Source of the DNA: Phoenix dactylifera
Taxonomy: Eukaryota; Streptophyta; Magnoliopsida; Arecales; Arecaceae
Length of the DNA stretch: 64,000 bases
Assembly (NCBI RefSeq): GCF_009389715.1
Contig: NC_052399.1
Location: 5,768,585 to 5,832,584 of the forward strand
Direction: 5' to 3'
Below the pieces are notes generated by a model, which saw only the letters and a program-made list of their open reading frames with translations, was not told the origin of the DNA and made no database searches. Positions 23,615 through 35,500 of this stretch are shown here, piece by piece. The position numbers were made by a program, and so were the translations under genes. The stretch's first letter is position 1, and every line of letters begins with the position of its first letter.

Positions 23615-24458
23615 CGGATTTCCGGACCTCGGCCCCTGCCCTATAAGCTTCCTCCTGCGATCCGTCCATGTGATGGCATACAAAAGCCCGGTCTCCGGCA
23701 CCGGTCTCGCTGTAGCCGCACAAGCCGCTAATCCTCTCGCAGCTCCGGCACTCGTCCCCACCCTCCGTCTCCCAACCCAGTTCGAACCCCCTCTGCAAGA
23801 TCCGCCCGAACGCGTCCGAGAGCACCCCCACGTTCTCCTCCAGCGCCGCCTGCAGCACCGGCACCACCACGACCTCCTCGCACCTCGACACCAATTCATA
23901 GTCTACTGGGATCTCCGACCCATTCCAGAAGATGTAAGAAAGTCCGGCGCCCCTCCCCAAACAGTCAATCAGACGGATTGGCAGAACAAAAGAGCAGTTG
24001 ATGTAGAAGGTGAGGTTGGTGTCGTTGGAGGTGAAGTGCAGTGAAGAATTGGCCCCGAAGGAAACGTTTCCGTGGGCCGTGGGGCAGGTGGCAGGGCCTT
24101 GAAGGACGCTGGGGTCAGTGAGGGAGATGGTGCGGCTCGAGTAGTTGATGTCGGTCACGGCATAATCCCCGGAGGGGAGGCGGAGGACCGGGGTCTGGTC
24201 TCGGCACACCAGCTGCAACCTTGGGTAGCCACAGTAGGAGGAGGTGTTTGTGTTTGTTTTTATTGCTGTTGAGTTCTGGGCGATCCAGAAAGGGTAATGG
24301 ATGTCGGGGCCTTTGCCGCCGCAGCTGAAGGACGTGCAGCTTGAGATGCTGGTGTCGTTTGGGGGGATTGCAATACTGGTTGTGATACTGGAGAGAAAGA
24401 AGAAGAGAAAGAGGAGGGCGACGTGCGGAAGAGGAGGGGTTCTAGGGCTGCGAGGCAT
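23615..24458 (-). CDS. Ectodomain exon E (GUB_WAK_bind + WAK_assoc), no own kinase
   Basis: ATG at 24458 (MPRSPRTPPLPHVALLFLFF, signal peptide) to a donor (GTACGT) after 23615; 844 nt, phase 1. The GUB_WAK_bind domain has FSCGGKGPDIHYPFWIAQ, YCGYPRLQLVC and VTDINYSSRTISLTDPSV. The WAK_assoc domain has ILQRGFELGWETEGGDECRS and CERISGLCGYSETG. The last Cys motif (usually C-x-C-x-DG) reads VCHHMDG, then a short extension EAYRAGAEVRKSG, so the 3' end has diverged. It is markedly GC-rich compared with B and D. An upstream in-frame Met at 24518 adds 20 non-signal residues and was not chosen. It is the most distal member of the minus-strand array, about 11 kb from the only kinase module. Confidence 0.73.
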
Positions 24459-24741
24459 TGTTTTAGAGGAAAAGGAGGGACAACAAAAGGCTGGGGAGGG
24501 AAAAAGAGATGGACGCAAGGAGGGAGAGGAACAAAAATACCTTGGTGAGAGCTAGCTTTCTTTTTTGCCCCATCTCTTATAGGGTACTTCTTAATATTGA
24601 AACTTACAACTATATTAGGATAGTACTCCACTTACTAATCGAGTTTGTGGCATCTCGTAAATTTAAAATAAAAAAATAAAAAAAGAAATTGCAAAATGCA
24701 GATGAGGAGTTGAGGCTGTTTGTCCGCATCCTCCTCTCTCT

Positions 24742-25955
24742 CTTTTTTTTTTCTTGGTAAAACGGTGATTCATATTGCTCTTAAATAAGTACAACGAGCT
24801 ACATCAGCAGAAAGAAAATAAAACAGAGCATCAGGGGCATCAGTATTCCTAGTCCAAATAACCTTTCCAGAATGCCGAGCAACAAAGGAGGCAACCCAAT
24901 CGACCGCTCTGTTTGTCTCCCGATACACATGTGCTGCATGAAAGAAATCTATCTCCCTAACCAATCTGTGGGTCTCCCGAATCAGTGGGTGGCCATCCCC
25001 AAATCTATCCACTCCTCATATCCAATCAATCACCGTAGAGGAGTCACCCTCCAGGTAGACCCCATCTGCACCAAGTACCCTCCTCGCATAGAAGACGCCC
25101 TCCTAGGATGCCCGAAGCTCCGCCTCAATAGTGGTCGAACCAGGGGTGCATCGGCCTCCTGTCGCAATCAGCCTGCCCTAGTAATCTTTGATCACAAAGC
25201 CTGCTCCTCTATAAACTCCATCCGCCGACCTGCCACCATCAAAATTAACTTTGAGATGACCAAGGGATGGGGGCACCCAAAAAAATAGGGTGAATCTGGA
25301 CGTTGTGACAGCGGAACAGGTACCTCAGATGTCCCTGGCCATCTCATAGGATCTCGACGCGGTTGCCGTGGTGATCTCCGCAGCATGCCGAAAATCCCTG
25401 TCCGCCACCGTCCTCGGAGTCGAACCACTGCCCTCAAAGAGGCATGCATTCTTGTCCAACCATGTGTGATAGGCCAGGTATGCCCTTCTAACTCTTATAA
25501 ATGATGCAATAGATCCTCCACTGACTTCCATGTATGTGGGAGAGGAACAGACGACCTCTCCCAAATCTGCACTGCCCTAGGACAGCTAAGGATGATGTGG
25601 GTCACGATCTCCTCAGTGTCCGAACAAGCCTCGCAGAATGGAGTGGTCCGAACACCTCTCCCTGGTAACATCCTCCAGGTCAGTAAGCAGCCCCAAGTCA
25701 CCTTCCATAAGAATAAGGCCACCCGCGGGTGGACCGCATCCACCAGATCCAACCTCTATCCATCTGTCGAGCTGGCTCCCTACTAATCAACGCCCGGAGG
25801 TCCCTAGCATGTACCCTGGATCGCCCCGTCGGCACCCATACCAGTCGGTCCGACTCCTCCCTGAACGGAATGGGAAGAGTTAGAATCCTCTTCTCTTTGA
25901 TGTTTACTTTCTTTCCATCTATCCATCCACGAGGCTTTCCTTCTCCACCGTCCAT
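24742..25955 (-). mobile_element. LINE retrotransposon 3' fragment (zf-RVT and RNase H parts)
   Basis: Minus-strand reading in broken frames. The reverse-transcriptase zinc-binding domain reads VALFLWKVTWGCL ... CEACSDTEEIVTHIILSCPR (25752-25495). A linker follows, YLAYHTWLDKNACLFEG (25564-25325). The RNase H-like end reads HPLIRETHRLVREIDF ... VYRETNRAVDWVASFVARHS (25012-24770). It ends in an A tract on the minus strand (T run at about 24744-24752), the LINE 3' end. The reverse transcriptase and endonuclease are absent, so it is a 5'-truncated, inactive copy. Confidence 0.85.
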
Positions 25956-26099
25956 AGGATTTTTGATTCAAATGGAAATAGCAAGGTTATTTTGAGGATC
26001 GCAAAAGTTTTGCATTCCTTTTTAGATATAGAACTTGGAATTATGTGATGCAGAGTTTGAGACTAATTCATATTCTATAATTTGCTGATCTATACTTTA

Positions 26100-26440
26100 A
26101 GCTTTTTTGATACATACTTAGTAGCGACTCAATATATACTTTTAGATGAATCAATACATACTTACCGAAACATGGTATTTACTAGTACACAGTATATGGC
26201 CACACAATAGATATCTTCAGGCAAATCGATACATAATTTCGAAAATATCATTTCACTGGTATATAGTACATGGCCAGATGATACATACTCATTAACTTTA
26301 TATATGTTGTGAATTTTTTGAATATATACTCAACAACGACCCAATATATATATATATATTTCAAGGCAAATCGATAAATAATTTCTAGAACATGATATTC
26401 GCCAATGCATAGTCTATGGTCTGGTGACACACACCTAGCA
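26100..26440. repeat. Degenerate tandem repeat, about 3 units of 110-130 bp
   Basis: Recurring blocks in the same order: GATACATACT, ACTCAATATATA / CCCAATATATA, GGCAAATCGATACATAATTT, then ACATGATATT or a variant, then AGTATATGGCC or a variant. Function unknown. Confidence 0.6.
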
Positions 26441-27181
26441 AATTAGTCAACCAGTAAGCTATACACATCTTGGGAAGGAAGAGAAAAGCTTCGTAGACAG
26501 TTGGAGAGTGGTTTGATGAGGAAGAAGAGAAAGTGGGCAGATGGTCTCTACTCTTCGTGCGTGTATCATATTTTTTGTATTCTTTTAAAGTTACGAGATG
26601 GATGGTTTACGTTAGTAAAAAAGTTTCGTCCTAATATGGCTTTTAAGTTTCCGTATTAACATGCACGTTACAAGAGAGAGACATGGCAAAAAAACAAACC
26701 TTACTTTATATGTTTTTTTTTCGTAAATGCATAAGAGGATTTTGGTTTGGAGGGAGGGTAGTTGGGAGTAATCTTTGCTCTTTAATGAGATGAAGACCTT
26801 GCAGGACCGCGAGGCATAGTTTGGTGAAAGGACAGAGTATTCTTGGTAGTTGATCAAAAAGAACGGATAAGGGTGGACAGGGATCATAAAGATGGTAGTT
26901 GAGGTAATATCAAACTTGGATATTACTAGATTTTAGAGCACGAATTCCTTGTAAATGAACATTGATTGATACCCCCTAGTCAAGTCATATGGATGCTAGA
27001 ATGAAAAGGATGAGCAAAATTTTAAATGCTAGGTCTCCAGGTTCTTAAATTTAGCATCTGTTAAGTCAATGAATTAGGGGCAAGATCCGTGGAGTATAAT
27101 AATTCACTGAATTTATGCAAATTTCTTTAAATCTTCTAAGTGGACAATTTAGATCTTGGCAATGAGTTAGATCGGAGTTAG
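26441..27181. other. Intergenic, no gene seen
   Basis: No supported coding frame, repeat array or RNA gene. Confidence 0.5.
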
Positions 27182-27614
27182 TGTCACGCCCCGAACCTAG
27201 CATCCGGATTTGAAACGCGACACGATTGCACACTCCCTAGGAGAGTGCCTTGAAGAATATGCTAGGCCAGAAAAAATTATCACAACCCGAATATCCGTAA
27301 ACAAAAATGATCTTAATTCATAATAAACAATAAAACTGATCCAAATATAAAATTTAATCATCCAACCAGTATTAGTGATGCTATATTTATTCATCCCTTC
27401 CACCTGTGATCTCAACCATAGCCAAGTTCTATGAACCTGCAACTCTAAAAAAAGAAAAAGATGAAGAGGTTGTGAGCTTTACAATTCGATAAGAATTCCG
27501 AATCACTACACCATAAATAATAAAAAAATAATAAATTAATAATACTAGATAAATGAATATCGTATCAATACTCGGAATGCTCATAAATTCTCATTATGAT
27601 CTTTTTAAAGAACC

Positions 27615-27647
<33 letters not shown>

Positions 27648-27739
27648 AACCAATTGTTTAATAATAGTTTCTTATGCCATGCCATTTGGTTCTCATTAAC
27701 TTGATTTTTAGGTTTCTTATTATTTAACTTCTTGCTTTG

Positions 27740-27869
27740 GACTAACCAAAATTATGACTCAGTCTAAAACTGACATAATACAATGCGTAAGCCCGTAGTG
27801 GCTTGGACTAACCAAAATTATGACTCAGTCTAAAACTGACATAATACAATGCGTAAGCCCGTAGTGGCT
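27740..27869. repeat. 66 bp tandem duplication inside LTR
   Basis: Two essentially identical 66 bp units (GACTAACCAAAATTATGACT ... GCGTAAGCCCGTAGTGGCT). The identity implies a recent duplication. Confidence 0.85.
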
Positions 27870-28066
27870 ATCCCCATGTATCAGCCCAAGGTGCTATAAA
27901 AATTCCACACATAAGCCTGTGGAGGCTATCCCATACATAAGCTTGTGGAGGCTATCTCCATATGTTAGTCTATCGCGCTATAAAGATTCTACGCATAAGC
28001 TTGTGGAGACAATCCCACGCATAAGCTTGTGGAGGCTATCCCATGCATCAACCTATGAGTGCTATA
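27870..28066. repeat. Tandem array of CATAAGCCTGTGGAGGCTAT units in LTR
   Basis: Five or six degenerate units of about 26-33 bp. The same unit occurs inverted at 56420-56578, inside another LTR of this lineage. Confidence 0.75.
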
Positions 28067-28760
28067 TATATATATATGGTGACCGAGTATAGGAATTCTT
28101 ACCTCTATCGCAATCTAATGTACTACAACACTACCAATCCTCACCTGACATGTCTATTCAATTTAATATCAATATAACACTAACTTATCCCTTATCAATC
28201 ACTCACCATATTAATAAATCAATTATTCGTTAATTATCTAATTTTAGTGTTCTAATATTTGAATTTTTCATATTCTCTATTCTCTTTTAATTAAAAAATA
28301 AGTAAAAGATCAGAGCCTTACTTCGATTTACAAACTAGAGTATAAGGTCTTATTGGGCTTCTTCTGGTTTGGATGATTGTAGCCTTATATAAATTTAGGG
28401 CCGACTATAAAAATAGATTCTTATAGGAAGATATATGACGCTAGCTAGATGACAATGCCCAATTATTCGCATCGATCAGCACAATGCAACTCAATTAATC
28501 TGATCAAGAAATATATATCCAATCAAGAAAAAGATAATAGATTAGGGTTATCAATTATGGGTCCAATGATAATTGACAACAATCGGGGTGAAGGAAAGAC
28601 AGGGTTGATTAAATAGTAGTGTCCGATGATCGGGTCGGTCTGCTCTAGCCAATAAAACTATTCAACTCATGAAATAGAAATTAAACTATGGTACAGATAA
28701 TATAATATGGACTAATGATGATAGAGTGCAATAGTACTTGACGATGGTCAGGGCGTGACA

Positions 28761-29619
28761 GAAAGGGAGGTTAAAACCATCCGTATTTTATTGATTGAGT
28801 CGATGAATGCAGAAGTCTGCTGCTACTAAGAGGAAGCAGCAATCAAAAGAGGCTTTGTTGTGCTACAAATAGGAGGAAAAAAAACAGAGTTTGGAACTAT
28901 GGAAACAGAGAAGATGCTGACAAAAATTCAGGGTGTGAAGAAAGATGCTTCAGCACTATAACATCAAGCTCCTCTTCACTTAGGCTACAGATGACAAAAG
29001 AATACGACAATATTAAGTAGCTTCTCAGAGGTAGATGGAATTTAGCAACTTTAATTCTGAAATCATCCAGCAACATTCGTTTTTCTTCGTTTTGAGTAGA
29101 ATTAATAGATCAGCCTGGTATGCCAAGAAGAAAAGCCTGGTACTTCCACATGCCCAAACAAAAATCACTAGATAAGTGATGGGCAACTACTTGTTGGGAA
29201 GTGATTATGGTGGTTAGTATAGATGCTTTCTCTTAGAAAACTCTGCTTAACAATTTAATAATTGAGTCTTGACCGGTAGGAAGTAGTTGTCAACACCTTA
29301 TGATGCCCATTAGTCCTTAATTAGACAATAAAATATCATGCGGGGCCATCATATCGGGATGCAGTTCAGTTCACAAATTCCAGCGAACACCATCATATCG
29401 CATAACAGAGCCTAGATCAAATCCAACATGCCCTGTTTATTACATTTGTTTCACGTGATTTGCAGCCACACACAGGTTGAAGCCATGATCCCCAGATGCT
29501 TGTAGAACCTGAGCTAGATCACATCCTACCAGGTCTTGGATTTTTCCGGATTCCTGTGTCAGGTGTTTATGCTAATTTGGCTTCCCAGAAGCATCCCTCC
29601 ATTTGAGCTAGTCTTAAGC
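28761..29619. other. Intergenic, no gene seen
   Basis: No supported gene. The right part leads into the promoter-like duplicate of gene F. Confidence 0.5.
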
Positions 29620-29846
29620 CGCGTTATGAAAACAGAACAGAAGCAGAAATTCTTGCTGGCGACTGGTCCAAAATCTCACCTATCTCGTTTCAAATTATCT
29701 GAACGAAGCCTTGAAAATTACAAGTCCGATGACCAACTTAAACTGGTCCATTTCCTCTTGCATAATATTAAGCTCCAGCTATGCTGAATGAAACCAGTGT
29801 TGTTTAAACGAAAACAGTGTGTTCGTTCCCCAAAAAGAAAAAAAAC
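29620..29846 (+). promoter_or_regulatory. Promoter module shared with gene F
   Basis: Collinear blocks match 40510-40770 upstream of gene F: GAACAGAAGCAGAAATT versus GAACAGGGGCAGAAATT; TCTCGTTTCAAA versus TCTCGTTTAAA; AACTGGTCCA in both; AACGAAAACAGTGTGTTC versus AACGAAAACAGCGTTC. It ends at the start codon of pseudogene P. So this is a duplicated receptor-kinase promoter with an unknown activity state. Confidence 0.7.
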
Positions 29847-30022
29847 ATGCCCCTCCAGTCCCCTCCTCTACCCTTATTCTTTCTTCTTCCCTTGCTCCTC
29901 GTTCTCCTCTTCACTTTGTCAATGCAATTGCCTTCTTTCGCCAGTGCAACCTATGGTACAATTCAGACGATGATCGACCCTGCTTCTGTCGCAATGGATT
30001 GATAACGGCTCATGTCCTCAAG
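29847..30022 (+). pseudogene. Ectodomain pseudogene P: large internal deletion
   Basis: The ATG at 29847 opens a signal peptide (MPLQSPPLPLFFLLPLLLVL, ending LPSFASAT), like exon D and gene G. The sequence then jumps in a different frame to the last part of the WAK_assoc domain (YNSDDDRPCFCRNGL, the match of YDSDDDRPCFCPDGL in D). It keeps the splice donor CAAG|GTATGTATT at 30022/30023. The whole GUB_WAK_bind domain and most of WAK_assoc (about 600 bp relative to D) are gone and the junction is frameshifted. Downstream intron sequence still matches that of D. It lies on the strand opposite to D. Confidence 0.85.
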
Positions 30023-30117
30023 GTATGTATTCAATCGGACCTTACCGTGCAAGTTGTTTCTTTCATCTGGTTACTCAATTCACTGTCAGAACTTGAATAT
30101 TGACAGCAGATCACATT

Positions 30118-30630
30118 AGGGGTGGCAATTTTGATTGGGTGGGTTAGATATGGATTAGGTCGGATGCAAGTTGGATAAAAAATTTGTCAACTCAAATCCA
30201 ATTTATTTATTAAACAAGTTCAAATTCGCATCTAAATTCGACCTGTTTATCAAATAAATAATCCAACGCCACCTGGATAACCCATTTACTAAATAGGTTG
30301 GATTAGGTTAAACAAACTAAGTAAATTTTTGACGGATTAAATAGATTTCAACCGGTTGAATAAATTAAGTGGATCGGGTTAAATGGGACAAAAATAGGTT
30401 AAATAGATTTAAAAAAAGTTAAACTTGAGTTACGCATGTTAATAGGTCATGATCTGATCTAGTTATTAAATAGATCAAAACAGATTAAATCGGTCGATCT
30501 GTTTAATAAATAGATCTAGATGAATTAGCATATTCATGGCTTAAACTCATTTATGTAAAATCTGAATGTATTTAAAGCAGATCGTTTGCGAGTTGAGATG
30601 ATGGGTCGGATCAAAAATTGCCGCTCATAG
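30118..30630. mobile_element. MITE-like element with imperfect inverted ends
   Basis: The left end is AGGGGTGGCAATTTTGATT and the right end is GATCAAAAATTGCCGCTCAT, inverted over about 15 bp with mismatches. The body consists of repeated AAATAGATT/GGTTAAAT phrases. GGGGTGGCAA ends are common in plant hAT-related MITEs. It is inserted in the remnant intron of pseudogene P. No convincing 8 bp target duplication was found. Confidence 0.5.
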
Positions 30631-31371
30631 TCGCACACTTCAGATTTGAGAACAGCAAGTTTTGTTAGAGGTTCTATAATTATATAAAAAAAATGAAAGA
30701 AGTCCATGAAAGTGGCAAGCGGCCATGGAATTTAAGTATAGTACGGTAATGTCTGGTAAATTATATTGATTTGAAGTGCATCATGAGTTGTAAATCCGCT
30801 GCAACCTTGGCTGCAGGAATTTCTTGTAGCCCGAACCTTAAACGCATATAGCTGAGCTTCACGTGATACGCGTCATGAGTGGCTCACGTGATACGTATAT
30901 GAACACAGGCCATGACTTTGTAACACCCATTAAAAAAGGAACCAGCAAGAGGGGTATTCTACGACGAAGCTCTATTCTCTATTTCTCTCCCTTCACTTCC
31001 GTTAATGGTGCCGGAGTCCATCTTTTGCCCCTACCTCGCCGATCGAATATTGCCACTGGAACTTGCAGTATTAGATGTGACCATCACTAAAACTATAATT
31101 CCAGATCCAATCAACAAAACAAAAAAGAAGCTCCGCTTAAAATCTTGCATTCTCAAATTACATCCAGACAACCAGATGTATTTTGGCTAAGAGGCTTCCA
31201 AAGTGACTCCTAGCAATGAACCCTTTAAGATTCTTAACGCATGAACTTCTCAACTTAGCAACGAACTGTCAAGTTTCTGAAGAGCGCCGGAGCCACAACA
31301 ACATGGACGGAGATGGAATCGTGGAGAGAGGATTGCAAGAACTAAGATAAATATCAATCTACCAGAAAAAA
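30631..31371. other. Intergenic, no gene seen
   Basis: No supported gene. Confidence 0.5.
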
Positions 31372-32520
31372 ACAAGGCTTTATTCTATTTTATTTTTGAT
31401 GAATAGGGAAGCAGAGAAGCTGCCACCCGGCTTTAATTAAAGATGGAAATTTACAGAGAGACTACAACCTTGGCCAACCAAGGAGAGATTACAGGAGAAG
31501 AAGAAGAAGCAAAAAGAAAACAATGCTAGCGGAGATTCAATGCAACAGAGATTCCAGCCATCCATGAAGGAACACGGTTAAAGCAAAGTCCCTTTTCAAA
31601 GCTTCCATGCCCATCGGAGTCGGCATTAGCTTGTGCTGTCGTAGAGGCACCAAACCTGCATGGGGGTAGTTAGAGGCTGCAGAGACGTAGTGTGTTTAGT
31701 CCCACATCGGTTATTCGCTGGATAGATCTTGGATACTTATATAGGATCAAGTAACCCAAATAATATCTTCCAACTAGCTATTTTTGGTGAAGTCTTAGGT
31801 TGTTACAAATGGTATCAGAGCCGATCTGGCCCATAACCTATGTGAACTAGGGGACACTGACGTTAGAACTTGAATGGAAGAGTATGTGAGGATCTATGCG
31901 GGTGTGTGTTTAGTCCCATATCGATTATTCGCTGGGTAGATCATTTTGAGTGAAGTTCTGGGTTGTTACATCGGGGAGGCGCCAATCATCACGGTGCAGC
32001 CTGAGCCAAAGATAGCAATTTGTTCCAAATCTCGACAATTCTTCTGGTGCAAAGGTGCTCCCAAGATTTGAAGGTATGTAGGACTTTTTGGAGCTCGGAG
32101 TAGACAGAGCAGCTCTTACGAAGAAAAATCTTTCTATTTCTCTCTTTCCAAGTTTCCCAGCACATAGCCTGGTCGGCTGCCTTCCTTGTAGAAGAATCAA
32201 AGGAAGATCTCCTCCAATTAGTCCAAGTATTATGCAAATTGGATGGCCCCAACCCCTGATGTTCAGCTGAATTTTTAAGGCTGTCCAAATGCTACGGGAA
32301 AAGGGGAATTTGATGAGCAAGTGATTAATGGAACCACATCCAGAACTGACATGCTAACCATTCTTATCCAGAATTTCCCCAGTATGAAGCCTACTATGGA
32401 AAGTGAGCCCCAAGAATACCTTCACCTTTTCCGGAATAGCTGCCATCCAAATGGTTTTAGCGCTCGTAGTATTGATCCGAAGAAAAGAAACTTCCCACCT
32501 CCATTCTGAGCAGAATTCTC
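31372..32520 (-). mobile_element. LINE retrotransposon 3' fragment interrupted by a TRIM
   Basis: On the minus strand, at 32320-31990, broken frames read KFPFSRSIWTALKIQLN and CWETWKERNRKIFLRKSC, the zinc-binding end of a plant L1 reverse transcriptase. At 31372-31450 the minus strand has a typical L1 tail (AGCCGGGTGGCAGCTTCTCT, then an A-rich end). A TRIM (31688-31970) sits between coding remnant and tail, so the LINE is older than the TRIM. Inactive. Confidence 0.8.
31688..31970 (+). mobile_element. TRIM retroelement (copy 2 of 3), nested in LINE
   Basis: The 5' LTR is about 31688-31807 (its first bases are lost) and ends GGTTGTTACA. The primer-binding site TGGTATCAGAGC is a perfect match to the initiator Met tRNA 3' end (31810-31821). 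The internal region is only about 63 bp. The 3' LTR is 31885-31970, from TGTGAGGATCT to GGTTGTTACA. The 3' LTR lacks about 40 bp that the 5' LTR has, the same deletion as in copy 1. No coding capacity. Confidence 0.88.
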
Positions 32521-35500
32521 CAATCTGTGAACAATGATTTACATTAAATTTTTTTTTGTCTCAAATGAATATTTTCTAAAATGTTTGGCTAGTTTTGTTG
32601 TGGGCTCCGATGAAAAAGTGGAAGAGGATTCAGCTCCGTCAGATAATGAAGAGAATAAAGAAATAGAGTTTTTCTTATTTTTTATAAAATAAAATGTATT
32701 AAAATAGACTAACCAGATGAGACATTCATATATTGCCAACTTGCATGAGCCCCCCGTGATACATGTTACGTGCAAATCAGCAATGGATTTCAAGGTTGGG
32801 GCTGCATAAAATTCTTGCAGCTAGGGTTGCAGAGGTTTTGCAGCCAAAGGGAAAGGGGGCAACCACCCCAAAAGTTGTGGAACTTAAAGGAAAATTCTTG
32901 CACGAATTCACTATTGGATCACCCCATGCACAGATCTCAAGCACTATGAACTCCATCATTTGTGCACTTGCATAGATCCCAATGCGACTGGTAGATGATC
33001 TAATAGTAGATTAGTGTGAAGGAAGGTGAAATCTTCTTTCATGCAAACGATACAACCACGATCCATGGACATTGAAGAAGTAAATAAGGAACATAGAAAA
33101 AGATTCTAAATAAAGAATCTCCTAGAAACCAGATTGAGGATATAAGATACAAGTGCCAATGCTCGTTGGTAGAATTTTTAGCTTCTTGTTACTCAATCAT
33201 GAGTATTTAAATATGGTAAAATAATCTAGAGATCTACACTAACTAACAAAAAAAACTAATTTAGGTTCTCCCCTCTCCTCCAAAGTGAGCAAATAGACAA
33301 CTAAAAGAAAATAGATGAATATTGACTGGATATATCCTTCATACTTGTTTTTGTTTTTTACTTAAAATTTGCATTTACATTTTTAATTCATCACTTTATT
33401 TGTTTTTACCAGAATTGGCTTTATTTTTGTTAATCTTTTCATTTCGAGCCAATTGTTCCTTTCCTATTTCTTAATGTATCGAATTGATGAGTATTTGCCC
33501 ATTTATGTTTTTCCTTTTATTTAGAATTCTCAAAATTACTAATATCTTTTATGCACATATTCTTGCCATCTTATATTACCAAAAAAGTGGTCCTAGCGTA
33601 TAAGGCTTTTGCCATTATAAGATCTAGATAGGGTCCGATGTATACTTGTCATCTTAGATTCTATTATTTATTTACTTAAAAAAATCATGCCCTATCAATA
33701 AAAAATTTGACTAGCATCATTGGTTTTGAACTACTTATTTTAACTTAGGAAATTACTACGGATCTGATATATTTCAAGGTTTATTTATATATTAAATGTT
33801 TATTGGTTGCCCCCCACCCCCCCCCCCCGATGAAGATCCTATCTCTGACGTTGTGGTGAAGTGCATAGGTGGTCGAAATCAAGTGCACTTATAATTTTAT
33901 CAACACCACTCCAAGAGTCAGATTTTCCCCCCCATAATTATGATTTGTTAAATATTAATGTTGATTTCTAGATGCACCTCAATGATCATGGAACTTTAGT
34001 TACTTATTGCTACTATCATTTCACACTTAAAAAAGTCACTTATTAGCACCAACATTAATCTAAAATCTAGTGAGAAGGACCTCATACAAAAACAGGATGA
34101 TATGATGGGCATATGTGCAAATAATGATTTTATAGAAGTACAAATGTAATAAGGATTCAACTGGAAAGAAGAAATGAAATTACTCAATTGGCTCTACTCG
34201 AACCTCTTAAAAAGAATAAAAGAAAATAGGAGAATGTTTTGAAAGTAGGGTTTAGATCTTTTCTTTCATTAATGATGATAAAACTATTATATGGATCCTC
34301 TATTTATACTAGATCGGATTCCTCTCCTAGTTAGAGCCAACATTTTTAAAATAAAAAATATTTGGAATTTGATAGAAGATAGATCTTGATCTTACATTAA
34401 CTTTGAATCGTACTGTATTGCTAAACTCCTTTCAGATTGGAATTTATGGCTTCAAAAGGTTTGGGTTCGAGATTGAATCCTAACTAGATCTTGTTCCCGA
34501 ATCTTGTCTAGACGTATGCAAGATAGCTAATTTGGTATGCAGGGGTCAAGTGTTCCTCCTTGATCAAAAAGCATATATTTACATGGGTATATATGTACAA
34601 CCCTAATTGAAAAATATCATAAATATAATCACTTATAATTATAAATTATATTATTCTAGTATTTACTTATTTTGCATCATATTGGTTATTTCATTAAATA
34701 TACGTTATGAAGTTTACTATGACCACTGGACTGAAAGATCATCAGTGGAAACTCTTTTTAAACAGAGTTAAGGGGAGGGAAACCACTGCTAGCCATGATT
34801 CTACCATGCACAGACAAATTTTTCCTTCTTTGTTCTTTCCTCTTTCTCTTTAATGGTTGCAAGAGGAGTGAGGAGAGGCTTTCTCATTTGTCCATGCTAC
34901 CTTCCCCTCTAATGATGGGGAGCAACATGATATATCTAGCACTGGAGCTCCCCTTGTGATTATTGATCTATTGAGATCTTTGTGGCTCGATTTTGCCTCT
35001 ATCTTTGCCGCTCTATCTCTGCCTCATCTCCTTCCTTGATGGGCTTCCCAAGTGAGCCAATCAGATCTAGCTCGAGCTAGCTTGAATTGAAAATAAGTTG
35101 AACTTTCCCACCTTGTGTTGAGCTTGAGACGTTCTACTTGGTTATCAAGTTGATCTCAAGCTAGCTCAATCTCACTCAAGTTTGGCTTGTTTATATCCCT
35201 AGCTATGGGTAAATCGGCATCCAAAAAATTGAGGTTAAGAGTTCGATATATACATGCCTTTAAATAAGCGATAATGAAAAGTGGATTTCTTGTCTATTTT
35301 TCTGAGAAAAAAGATAATGCAAATATCACCAAGTGATGGTATTTGTTTTCCCACATTGGATTACCAAATAGACATAATTTGAAATTATTATTATTTTGAT
35401 GGAAATATCCTCTCTTTATTATATTAATATTATATTCATAATATTGTATAAATAATATTAATTATATTAATATTATATCAATATATTATAAATATATTAA

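Larger units (their letters stand above)
27182..28760 (-). mobile_element. Solo long LTR (TGTCACGCC...GGGCGTGACA family)
   Basis: The left edge is TGTCACGCCCCGAACCTAGC and the right edge is GGTCAGGGCGTGACA, an inverted terminal match of about 10 bp. Read on the minus strand, the 3' part matches the LTR at 36655-40020. Shared blocks are GTAAAGCTCACAACCTCTTC-type sequence, a pyrimidine tract ending AG, TTGCAGGTT, TATGGTTGAGATCAC and ACTGGTTGGATGAT. It contains tandem arrays. No gag/pol and no second LTR are seen, so it is probably a solo LTR. A clean 5 bp target duplication was not found (GTTAG versus GAAAG). Confidence 0.7.

Noticed and set aside
27182-28760. DNA transposon with 10 bp inverted ends
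   Set aside because: Internal similarity to the 36655 and 49931 LTRs, and TG...CA ends, fit an LTR better. The inverted match is the normal short LTR inverted repeat.
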